Shown piece by piece: positions 47,332 through 58,100 of a stretch of DNA of 64,000 bases. The DNA lies in the NCBI GenBank assembly GCA_900708905.1, contig CAADRB010000003.1:1546195-1610194 (forward strand), in the 5' to 3' direction. Made by a program: the position numbers and the translations under genes. The stretch comes from Hymenolepis diminuta. Its lineage: Eukaryota; Platyhelminthes; Cestoda; Cyclophyllidea; Hymenolepididae. The notes below the pieces were generated by a model that had not been told where the DNA came from, ran no database searches, and saw nothing but the letters and a program-made list of their open reading frames with translations. Numbering within the stretch: position 1 is the stretch's first letter; each line of letters opens with the position of its first letter.

Positions 47332-47639
47332 ATTTATTATTTTGTCGTGAGTTCCTATTGGTTTTCCTCATTGCTGATGTCCAAAAACTCATCATTGGTG
47401 CCGATTTTCTCTCTAAATTCCACTTACTCGTCGATCTCAAGGACCGCCCTTAACATTATCAGACTTATCTCTTTCCATGTTGTCTGTGTTTTTGATGTCT
47501 TAGACCTATTCGGCTTACATGTCCTTCTTTCTGTCAGGAAATCTTCCTATAGCATCCTATATGCGTTTCCATCTGTTTTTCGTGTTCAGTCCGAACTTAC
47601 GAATTTGCGATGAGATACGACATCATATTAATATTAATA

Positions 47640-47960
47640 GACAGCCCATATTTGCCAAAGCATGTCGTTTTTATCCTGACAAACTCCAGGCCGTTAAAAA
47701 AGACTCCTAACTTTTATCTTTAGGAGTCATTCGACCTTCAAATGGTCTATGGGCTTCTCCCTTACACGTGGTTGAAAAGGAAAACGCTGATTAGAGACCA
47801 TGAGGAGATTACCGTGCTCCCAACCAAATAACTGTCTCGGATCACTATCCCATCACTCTTATCCATGATTTCTCACTTCAGCTAAAAGGTAAAACTTTCT
47901 CTTCCAAAATCGATTTTGTTTGAGCTTATTACAAGATTTCGATACTTTGATTTAAACCTG
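47640..47960 (+). pseudogene. Reverse transcriptase N-terminal remnant
   Basis: Segments PIFAKACRFYPDKLQAVKKD, LGVIRPSNGLWASPLHVVEK, then TVSDHYPITLIHDFSLQLKG and SKIDFV follow in order across stops and shifts. They correspond to fingers/early palm. The sequence then jumps to the RNase H piece at 48080, so the YxDD catalytic region is lost. Confidence 0.8.
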
Positions 47961-48079
47961 ATCATATTCAATCATTATCCTCTATCTTGAGGAAGCCAAC
48001 CCTCGCCGAAACTATATAAAGCATATATGGCAGAAAAGTGCTCTCTATATACTCAGCAGTCAAATGCTCTTGACGTATC

Positions 48080-48139
48080 TTGGATGGACGCAAATTTACC
48101 ATCTACAACAATCACAAACCACTAATTTTGGCTAACTGA
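48080..48139 (+). pseudogene. RNase H remnant
   Basis: Reads LDGRKFTIYNNHKPLILAN then stop, the F-x-x-x-x-D-H-K-P-L motif of Gypsy RNase H with Asp changed to Asn before His. A decayed HYLDLSN-like stretch follows near 48170. Confidence 0.65.
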
Positions 48140-48464
48140 GCATCAGCAGACCATCATTCTTATAAGGAAATCCATTACTTGGACTTATCTAATACATCGG
48201 TGGCTGTAGTATGCTGTCACCGATGCAATTTTCCGTTTATAGCTAAACAAAATCTCTATAACATCTCTTGACTACCAAACCTTGCTGCTAACCAATAGTC
48301 CGATCAAAGATTTATGGAGATGACTTTAAACCCTTCTTTACGCTTTGAATGCTCATTTCTAATCACTTCCGATACCAAAATCCATTGTGATGTTTCAACC
48401 GGTAAGCCAAGACATTTGCTCCGCAATCACACCGCCCTAAGATCTTCAATCACTTTCACGGATT

Positions 48465-49090
48465 GTCATGCCTAAAAATTCTTTTAACAACCATGCTGAT
48501 TACCGATTGCTTCATTTGGAAAAAAACATTCGACATGACATTAGTGTCATTAGTGACATGGCTATACATTGTCTCACTTGCCAAGTTGACAAAGTTCACA
48601 AACGTACTCGAAGTCCACTCCCTTCATTTCCTCTGCCTGATGATCGTTTTCGGCTTATCCAATAGATACCGTAGGTCCCCTCCATCCACCCAACTGTTTT
48701 ATCTACATTCAAACTTTACGCGTTGACATATTGCCGTCCCACTGGGTGATACTTCATCTGAATCTGTGGCTAAAGTGCCAATGGAATCTTGGACACCCAC
48801 CAGCAATCAATACAGATAGATAAGCATAATTCATTGTGATCTGTTTCAACAATTGAGGCATCTCCTCGGTTTAACGCACATGCAAACCACAGCTTATGGC
48901 CTTGTCAAACGTTTTCATCGACGAGTAAAATCCTCTATAATCGCAATTTCTTCAGGATTAGATTGGTCGGAAACCTCTCGAACATTCTATTTGCAATTAG
49001 AAACACCATTAAAGAAGACTTCAAATGCTGTCATGCAGAAATTGTCTTTGATACAACTCTTAGGCTACTCGGTGAAATGATAATCAACTC
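48465..49090 (+). pseudogene. Integrase remnant
   Basis: The zinc-binding end CLTCQVDKVHKRT, then SPLPSFPLPDDRFRLI, is followed by a decayed core, then TTAYGLVKRFHRRVKSSI and a LGEMI-type end near 49065. In the LVERFHR motif the catalytic Glu is replaced by Lys. Frames change several times. Confidence 0.8.
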
Positions 49091-49300
49091 TTAACTAAAG
49101 ATGCTGTGCATTCTTCCATTCTTCAAGCCCAGTCTCCTCTCTAAGATACAGTTAACCTTACTACTCCCATCTTCTTGTATTTCTCAATCCAAAATTTCTC
49201 GCACTCGTTATGGTGGAGGAGTTCTAGACTGGCCGAATCGGCATAGTAACTTATTAGCGAGAGTTTTATCTCCCTTTTGCTATCTAACTATGCTCTAAAA

Positions 49301-49688
49301 TGGTAGTACTGCGAGGTATACAAGCTACCAGGACTGCCCGAAAGAATCTCGCGCTCGCCAAAACATTCTGGAAAGTGCGATCGTGCTACCCATCGCACAT
49401 CGAGCAAGTGCCACGTGCGTGCAAAAACCTCCTAACCAGTCAGTGATCAATATTTGTGTTGCGTAGCTTTTTCGTACTCAATTACTAAACCTTTATTGCA
49501 GCAAACTCTCTCCACATCATAACTCCTGTATTCTTGCTACTTTGGACGTGGCCTGGGTAGTATTGGAGTAGTTTATAGTAGAGGTTGATACTCCGCTAGA
49601 GGTTAGTTATACTTGTCTGCAGTTAGTTGAACTTCTAGGCGGGTTACTAGGGTTAAGGCAAGTTCTTATTTATGTAGTATCCGCTTCA
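49301..49688 (+). repeat. Gypsy LTR directly 3' of the gag-pol remnant
   Basis: 388 bp from TGGTAGT to CTTCA. It follows the integrase remnant in the 3' LTR position. Positions 49335-49596 are identical to 52858-53119. Flanks (CTCTAAAA on the left, GATCG on the right) show no target duplication with either neighbour LTR. Confidence 0.8.
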
Positions 49689-52600
49689 GATCGATTATCG
49701 AGTGCGCAGATCTCCGTAAAAGATTAGAATATCTATTAGGATAATTTCAGGAGAATGATTTTATGAAGTTAAAGGTCGTTTCAAGATATGTTTTTGAGAT
49801 TTGAATCAAAGTCAGCTCGAGAAACTTAGCTGAAGAGGTTTAAAATACCTCCATTACTCAATGATTTTTGGCCATTTTTACTTAATATATTTACTTACAT
49901 AATTATGGTTCACCTTTTTACAATTCCGTTTCATCTTCTTTATGCCTTTCCAAGGTTCTTCTTCATTTATTGATGGATAATGTCAAAGATCAGGCTTTCT
50001 TTGGCGAATGTTATGAAATTCAAATAGAAAAGTCAAGTTCCGTTTGTTTTATTTCACCGATAAGGTAATTTTTGCGACGAAAGAACTAGAGTTAATTGAA
50101 CAAATAGTCGGTGTAGTCCAAAATTTTCAAGGTAAGCTAAAAAATACATGAAGTAAGCCTACCTTTAAAAATGAGAATACTTGGATCTAAGACAGGAGAC
50201 TGTGGCGGCATGTTTAGTCACTTCGCAAAAACTACTCATAGTGGAGCGCCAATAAAGCGGGAGTAATATTGCAATGAGATTTGACGCATCTGGACGAAAA
50301 GGAGGCAAAGGCGAGGTCTTTATGAAGGACAGAATGAGATGCTTACCACGTTGCGCGGAATATCGTACAATAATGTCGATTTCGGCTTATCAATCCCGAA
50401 ACTAATAGTCCATGTTGTGTTTCATTTCACTTGCATCCAGATTGTCCTGATCACAAAGGATTCTCCTAAGATTATCTTAGGAAAAGGCAACTTTCCTTTT
50501 AATAAAGGCATTAAACGAAAATGCTTTTGTAATGTATTTATTATATTTTATTTCTATAATGTCAGACGAGGCTTTGTTAGGTCAACTCGCACGATGACAG
50601 CAACGCTGAGTCATTTGAATGGTAACTGAAAACAATAGAAAGTGAGTTATTTATTAGTGAAATAGATATCCTTTAGAACATACGTGTTATACGTAATACT
50701 TCGTGACATTATATTTGCAAATCTAATGTGAATAGAATATTGATCCTTCCGAGAAGTTACTTCAAGTGACTATATTTAACGTTACTGCTATTACCACCTA
50801 TTAGAGTGGCAAAACTTTGAGTTTTAGAAGCATTCAGTTTTCCAGCTTCGTGTCAGATGCATTTGTTACTGTTCAGAGCAGTGATTGACGTGTGCTATTA
50901 GACATGTACAGCAAGATACAAATGAATGTGAAAGTCTTGACGGAAAAGGTCCCTCTGGGGAGGTCTAACCGCGAAATTAAAAAGATATTTGGACAAGTGA
51001 CTACAGAGGAAATTAAAATCATGTCTACCGAAACTGGGTACTGTAAGCCACCGAGCACGTTGCCAACAAACATGTTAGTCAGTATGAATACAGTTACAAT
51101 CAGGCGGAGTGGATTGATCAACAGAAAATGTAAGAAAAGTGCCATTGGCTGGATCAGAAGGCATACTCATATTCATGTCTCTTTCTCTCATCTTGTGTAT
51201 TCTTTAAACTTATCTATTTCCGTCTTTAGGCATCAATCACGATTGAAAGGATAACGCAAGAAGGAAAGTATATGTGTAGATTACCGGTGTCATCACCTCT
51301 GAAAACGAAAGTGGGACGAGAAGACAGTGCAGTGATGAATCTATTACCACATACCCGAAGTTGACTTATAAACTGGTGGACATTTTGTTCCGTTGATCGG
51401 CGCTACGAAAAGGAGATGGGTAAGAAATCGCACGAAAATTTGTCAACCGAATTTTCCCTATGAAGATGATGGCGAAAAGGTGAGATGCATTTTTTTAAAA
51501 ATAAAACGGTACTGAAATCACAATTAAAGGTGGGTTTTTTATCATTTATTGAATGACAGTAAAACTATCAATTGAATTTGAAGGACACAAATTTCGCGCA
51601 ACATGAGTACTAGAAAAGTTGTACTTTCCTTTTTAATTAACATGACTATAGCATTTAAAGGAAACAATTAAATAACTATGTATTCGAAATTAAATATAAT
51701 TTATTTCATTGGTTGCTGCCCTTTCTGTTCCTCATTAGTCTTTTCATTGATCCTCCCTGAATTTTCTTCTCCATTATTCCCTCACACTCGCCTCATAAAT
51801 TGCATAAATTCACAGTTGTTGGAGCATAATCTTAAAAATGCGGAAAATGAACATTGTACTTAAATGTTATAAGTAAAGTCACGCTTTAAATGGTTGTGCG
51901 AAACAGGAGAAAGATACAATAATGCTGATAATTGCACATTTCTAATCTAAATAAAATTTATTAATCAGTAACAAGAAGTGAAATGCACATATTTTGAGAA
52001 TTTTTGTGTTTAAGTTCACTTATTAAAATCGGTCTGTGAAATTCTATCAAATTGCTTGAGTCCTAAGAAAGTACAAGGAAGGGAAAGAAAAGTGAAGAAA
52101 AAATGTGGAGAAGCATTGAATCTTCCCATGTTGGCAAAATTTGATACAATTAAGAACGTCAGAGGACGGAGAAAAATGAGGATTTCCTTTTAATATTAAG
52201 TGCATCTGGGAGTTAACGTGACTATCTGTGAAAACAGAGGTCACAGTATCGATGCCCATCGGTGCACATCCAGTTAGCTGAATGGCCAACCACGAAGGTT
52301 AGGTTTGACTAATCAAGGAGACAGGAGATTTCGAGTTTCTTATCAGGTAGGAAAATTGGTACTAATTCTAAGTAAAATCTAATGATCTTAAAGATTAAGA
52401 GGAGGCAAGCATCCACCACAGATTATAAGAACGAGAGGTGATAGGAACCAATACTGTATTAGACATCGCAGAGGAGAGAGGAAAGAGAGTAGTAAGAAGA
52501 GGAGCTGGTTACACTACCTGTATGAATGTAGAGTTGAGTGTAAAGGCTAAAATAAAGTACGACCAAGGAGGCCGTCTGTTTTGTCTCATTTGCGAGTCAC

Positions 52601-52831
52601 ACTATGGCTACTTAGACTGCGTAGACCTATGACCTATGGTTTCAGTGATTTCATGGTGTTCTCATCTGTCCTCAAAGACTACTGAAAAGCAATTTATTTA
52701 TTTAAAATTTGGCACAATAATAGCTACCATTTAATAATGATGATTTCTCTTAATTGTTGCTGTTAACTAATTGACTTTCACTTTGGGTAATATTTCTGCT
52801 GATCATTTGTATATGCCTCTTCTTGAACGCG
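49689..52831. other. 3.1-kb segment between two LTRs
   Basis: No gag-pol motif was recognised. A 120-codon + frame at 50892-51254 (KIQMNVKVLTEKVPLGRSNR and on) overlaps a hydrophobic 90-codon minus frame; neither shows a known domain. It could be the inside of a non-autonomous LTR element or ordinary host DNA between unrelated insertions. Confidence 0.4.
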
Positions 52832-53211
52832 TGTGGAGTGTGCAACGCTAGCAGGGTTGCCCGAAAGAATCTCGCGCTCGCCAAAACATTCTGGAAAGTG
52901 CGATCGTGCTACCCATCGCACATCGAGCAAGTGCCACGTGCGTGCAAAAACCTCCTAACCAGTCAGTGATCAATATTTGTGTTGCGTAGCTTTTTCGTAC
53001 TCAATTACTAAACCTTTATTGCAGCAAACTCTCTCCACATCATAACTCCTGTATTCTTGCTACTTTGGACGTGGCCTGGGTAGTATTGGAGTAGTTTATA
53101 GTAGAGGTTGATACTCCGCCAGAGACTAGTTATATTTGTCAGCAGTTAGTTGAACTTCTAGGCGGGTTACTAGGGTTAAGACAAGTTCTTATTTATGTAG
53201 CATCCGCCGCA
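52832..53211 (+). repeat. Gypsy LTR, third copy (solo or 3' partner)
   Basis: 380 bp from TGTGGAG to CCGCA. The core 52858-53119 is identical to 49335-49596. The first 26 bp and last 92 bp differ clearly (nine changes in the last 92). No matching duplication at the borders (ACGCG against CACTA). Confidence 0.8.
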
Positions 53212-54739
53212 CACTAAATTAGAGTAATAATAATAGGGATTTCACTTTAGTTATATATATATCGGAGGGAGTTATAAAGAGAAGAGTGAAGTTAGGAGGA
53301 GCAGCAGAAAGAGACCTGACTACAGTAGTTTACCGACAGGAGTTGTATAGAAGGGACCAGAGTGGATGTGTCGTGGAAATAAGGAACGTCGCAATCAGGA
53401 TAGAAGAAAGATTACACTTGATTATATAGATAGAGTTATTAGACGGCTTTAATAGTTAAAAGATAAAGTTTGAAAATCCAGAAGGGGAGGATGTGTTTTA
53501 AACAATCATTTGAGTCCCCACAGGGGTTTCGATAGTCGAACTGATGCATATATAACGATAAGATCTTGCTAATTGAGAGCCCTTCTGACAATGGCAAATC
53601 TGTCTTAAGGCATTAACTCAGGCCATTGAAATATTTGACCATAAACATTGCACTACGTTTTGATTAGAAAATAATTCTTTTTTTTAAGCGCTTTAAATGA
53701 ATATGCCTTAGCACGATACAATATTTCAGTTCCTTTCCCTTCAGATTTCGGTCTTGAAGTGCCAAGGAAGACACATCTTTTGTTGGCCTAATTTAAAATC
53801 CGGCACCATTCTTTTTATTGTATATCGGTTTCATTTTACTAAATTTCGACGAAACAAACCAAAAACCGTCTTCATGTGGAAGCAAATTATAATAAGCTAT
53901 GTTCTGTTTTCTGTAACCTGCAAGCACAGACTAACTCTGGCATGAACTTCTCCGAAAACCTAGAAATCAAATCCTGTAAATTGGATTTCGAAACAGTGCA
54001 AAGTGGAAAACCCAGATTTGGAATAAATCAAGATTTTTAAATTCCAGACTTAATATCTAATCCTGTTTGATTCGCCTTTTCATATCTTACTAGACTATTT
54101 TGTAATTGTGTATGTTCATAAGCTTCCGACTATTAGGATTATGAGAGCTTTTCGTGGAACGATGGCTAGAAGTGGGTAGGTGAGTGACTGTTCGGACTGC
54201 TTACTCTATTTACTGCATACTCATTATTCTGCCTTGATTGTCAGTTTATCACCAATGACCAAAGAACGCGAAATCGGTCAATCGCCTTATCGTACTTTAT
54301 TTCGCCCGTTCCCCGCAATCCTCGTTCCGTACTGACGCCTTCTCTTTCCATCCTGATTCCTCCTTCTGCACTTTCCGCCTTTCTCCTTTCATTCATTTCC
54401 AAATGTCCAATACACATTTGTCAAAACCAAATCTTTCCACTCAAGAAACGATTTTGCACTCTGCCAGCATTAGGAAGATCATTTGTTATACGAAGAAGTG
54501 CCCTGGGTCCTATTATAGCTTCATTAACGGGATTAACGTTGTTTTATTATTTTTAATCAGCCAATCAGATTGAAATTAGTACAGTCGCCGATTTAAACAA
54601 ATTCCTAAAGCATAAATTCTTAAAAAGCATTTATGGAGGAAATAATACTGCTTTTTGTGGCTGCAATATTTGCTTACTTATCAAATCAGATAAAATTCCG
54701 GATTTGATTGGCTCACTGCTTTTGTAGAAATCCACCGAT
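53212..54739. other. Repeat-rich upstream region of gene 3
   Basis: Purine-rich stretch at about 53260-53330. GAAGGGGAGGA followed by TGTGTT at 53481-53497 looks like a polypurine tract joined to an LTR start. Pyrimidine-rich stretch at 54330-54440. No supported gene; the frame 53754-53945 is of chance length. Confidence 0.35.
53481..53497 (+). repeat. Possible polypurine tract / LTR start junction
   Basis: GAAGGGGAGGA then TGTGTTTT; CATATATAACG lies 50 bp on. The layout matches the 3' end of an LTR element. No second LTR was found. Confidence 0.25.
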
Positions 54740-55090
54740 GGACCAATCAGAACTAGGTAACATGTGCGCACCAAATGCGGCGCGCATCACGAAAACAGCT
54801 GATGATGGTTATTTCGCGCACGTAAGCGAGACATAGCAGTGCAACGTCTTCTGCACGACTGTTACAACAACTAGCAGAGTGCATCCATTAAAGAAGCATC
54901 AACAAGGCAATAGATTCCATATTTAGCCGTCGAGGAATTCCCTCCTTCTGCAGTAGCAATACTTTTATCACTCAGTTTTCTTACTAACATAGAACGGAGT
55001 TAAGTGGGATTCGCCGACCATCCACGTTCCAGCACGTGGCTACTTGGAAACATAATTTAATCCCCCTTTGGCACTACTCGCCTAAACAAA
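54740..55090 (+). promoter_or_regulatory. Probable promoter and 5' UTR of gene 3
   Basis: A CCAAT box (54743-54747) is followed by a locally CpG- and GC-richer stretch (GCGCACC, GCGGCGCGCATCACG, TTTCGCGCACG at 54768-54825) that stands out from the AT-rich surroundings, then about 250 bp of likely 5' UTR to the ATG at 55091. Start site not determined. Confidence 0.35.
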
Positions 55091-55113
55091 ATGGATTACG
55101 GAACTCTTACCTT
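55091..55113 (+). CDS. Gene 3, first coding exon (23 nt of coding)
   Basis: ATG GAT TAC ... ACC TT before a strong GTAAGT donor. The two leftover bases combine with the first base of the next exon. It gives MDYGTLT then (F)YRPDSN. Confidence 0.6.
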
Positions 55114-58100
55114 GTAAGTTTGACAACTGCATGAAATTGCGGTCGCCTGTTTGTCAAGATAATGTGCAATAACTGTTTATAATTTGTTTAATATATGCAT
55201 TTCGGTTACCCATTTGCGCTTGAATTGAAAGCATCTAGGCTCTAGATATGGATTTTGATGTTACCTCTTCTGCACCACTATATTAAAAATTATTGTAAAA
55301 GGAAATACCGATAGCTCCCTTGCTAAGGAACTTTACATGTCTTTTTCCTCTTGCATTTAACTCCCAATTGCTATTTCGTTTAACTAACATATTCCAGATT
55401 AGTTTTCAAAGCGATTCACGCCGAAAATTAAAATTTGAAAAGTAATTTACGAAATTATTCACACTAAAAGGAACGGTTCTTTTTTTATAAAATAAGCAGG
55501 ATATTTTCCAAGTTGGCAAGAATGAAAGAAATTTCCTCTCTTAACTAAAATCAAATAAATTTAACGCTATTGTGATAGAGTGGATAAGTTAATATTCCCC
55601 AGATGTGTATGCACAAAATACTTATCACTAATTATCAAATGCAAATGAAACGGAGGTTTTATTTTATTAAATGAATACTTGTTTCACCAAATAAGACCTA
55701 AGTACTTATTACCATCAAAATCACATACATGCAAATTAGGGGATGTCGCCGATTCAGTGAAGTATTTGCATAAAATTATATCACACTAAACGTTTTCGAA
55801 GTGACTGAAATTTTTCACAGATTAAGTTGTTTTGAGTTGTTCATTTATGATTGGAATTTTGAAATGACTACCATTTTAATTAGTTTATCAACAAACTGAC
55901 CACAACTTCCTGATATCCTGAAAGCATAATCTTCAAATTATACAAGTTACTTGAATTTGTCTGCACAAAACCACAGCTTTCAATCAGTTGGCCCGATTTT
56001 CACTTTTGCGCGAGATTAAGCTTCTGTATTTCATTTTTCTTTTTCATGATTCAGTTACCGCCCCGACTCCAATATGACAAGACGTGGAAGCATTAATAGA
56101 GGAATTGTTGGACATTATCGAAGATCGGAATCAATTTCCACAGGTTCTCGAACTCCTCTTTCTCCAGTCCGACTAAATCGTACTCCTAATGGACCAAAAA
56201 GTTCTCCAGCAGCGTCTTCCTTCTTTACAGAACAGGGAAATACCTCATTCGGGGATATTTTTACTGCCGTTCTTGGATCCAAACTTGCCAGGCAGCCGTT
56301 ACCTAAAAGTCCTCAAAAAAAAATCGAAATACCAAATTTGCCTAAGTCAAAAAGCGCTTCAGCATTTATTGATAAGAAATCTTCATATCAGACTTTTCTA
56401 GAACCGTCCACATTTTTGTGTCGAACACGAGAGGACAGAGAAAGACAACTGGATACAAGATGTTTAAGAATCATCCGTAAACTTAACTGCTATCTGGAGT
56501 ATCAGGAGATCGTAAGAAGGTTTGCATCTGGGGAAGAGGAAATTGAAGGAACTGGAAAGCCAGTAGCGGAGTGTGTAAGCAAAGTGAGATTGCGATCATC
56601 CTGTGGAGTTCGGGCATACTTGATGAAATACTTGAAATTGAAAGAACCTCGACAGTCCTTGACAGTCAGTCAGGCCACTTTATTGTCCGGGGACTCGACC
56701 CCTGATCAAAGTTTATCAAAGGAGTCCAATGGATCTCCTACTAGAATTGAGTAAGTTATATTTCACTTGTAGCTTCATTTTCTCTTATTAAATAATTTGA
56801 AACTAACATGGAAACTAGTTATTAGTTAAGGTCTTAATTAAGAATCGTTATTTTGAATAATGTAATATACAATGCTACGGTCCTGTTTTTTTGCAACCTA
56901 TTATAATTACATTATGGTTAATGATAATCGTCCTTAAAACTCAAGATGAACTGTGCAGGAAGATTTGTGTGCGTATCCTCAAGGAATACATAGAGGATGA
57001 TCATTTTCAATTCAATTTGCAGTTTAAGTTACTGTATTATCTAAAATATTATTCAAACTATGCAAACCATGAGAACAAGCATATTCTCTCTCTTAGAGCT
57101 TCAGTTTGCCAATCTGTCATCCAGTAAATCACATAAATATCATTTCTGTTTCAAAAACCGTTCGCGCTTTCACGATTAATTAAATGCTAATTGAATAATT
57201 TAGCGGTAACTATTTTGTTTATTTATGTTTTTTCACTTAATAGGGATTCCTTCGTTAATTGTCAGGTCTTAATAGTGCAAACAAACAATAAAATTAAAAT
57301 TAATTTGTCAGTTAGATAAAAGTTGCAAATTAAACTGATTATTTGTTAAAATGAATCGCATATGTCCTTGAAACAGTAAAATCGATGCGGAGGATGAATG
57401 CGAGAATGCCGATGAAATCGATAATCGATATCTTCTTCATCAAACAATGTTACCGGATGTCCATATTGGGGCAAATAGGCAACAAAACGATTTAAATATT
57501 CGCCTTTAATTAATAATTTTAATAAAATTTGGGGAAAAATAGACAAGCACAACTTTTATTCTACCTTTATGCTTCGAAAATGAGAGTGAGCTGGTTTAGT
57601 TAAGTGAAGGACGGAATGGTGTTACTTAAATTACATAAGTTTCTTTGCAAAAGTTTGCCAATCAAGAAAAATTCTTCTCTTCTTAAATATATTGCTTTAT
57701 TATAACACTTTTTGTTTCAAAGATGGAACTGTTTTGTATAGATGCTCAAAGTAAGCAGCTTGATCTCCACTATATTAGCTTCCTTTTCGGTATTTAGTAA
57801 AATCTAAATCAACCATCCATTTGTGATTAATTTAGAAGTCATTTATCAAATTTTCTTTCTCATATGTTTTCAGTTTTCATCGCTTTCGGAAAGCGAATTG
57901 CACGATTCTGATTTAGACAAATTGCAGATTCATTTTAGGGCATCCCACTCGAGAAAATACCTTTGGACTTTTTATTGAGGGCATCTTTCAATTATCTAAG
58001 CTCAAACGATCAGAATATATTCAAAACTTGTCTGACTGTAAAAATGCTTTTCTTCTTTCATTAATGTATATGTAATGTTACTATGACGAGCGTGAAGAGT

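Larger units (their letters stand above)
46771..49300 (+). mobile_element. Broken Ty3/Gypsy (CsRn1-like) gag-pol remnant
   Basis: Read across stops and frameshifts, the pieces lie in Gypsy order. They are a gag end (46771-46908), a protease with DTGSEVSAIP (47134-47331), a spacer with IIGADFLS, the start of reverse transcriptase (47640-47960), a short RNase H piece (48080-48139) and integrase (48465-49090). The order and motif wording fit CsRn1-clade elements. Most of gag and the RT palm/catalytic loop are missing. It is followed directly by an LTR at 49301. It cannot make a working product. Confidence 0.85.

Noticed and set aside
50873..51145. Hydrophobic 90-codon minus-strand frame resembling a membrane protein
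   Set aside because: Antisense of a charged frame automatically gives hydrophobic residues. No start context or partner exon.
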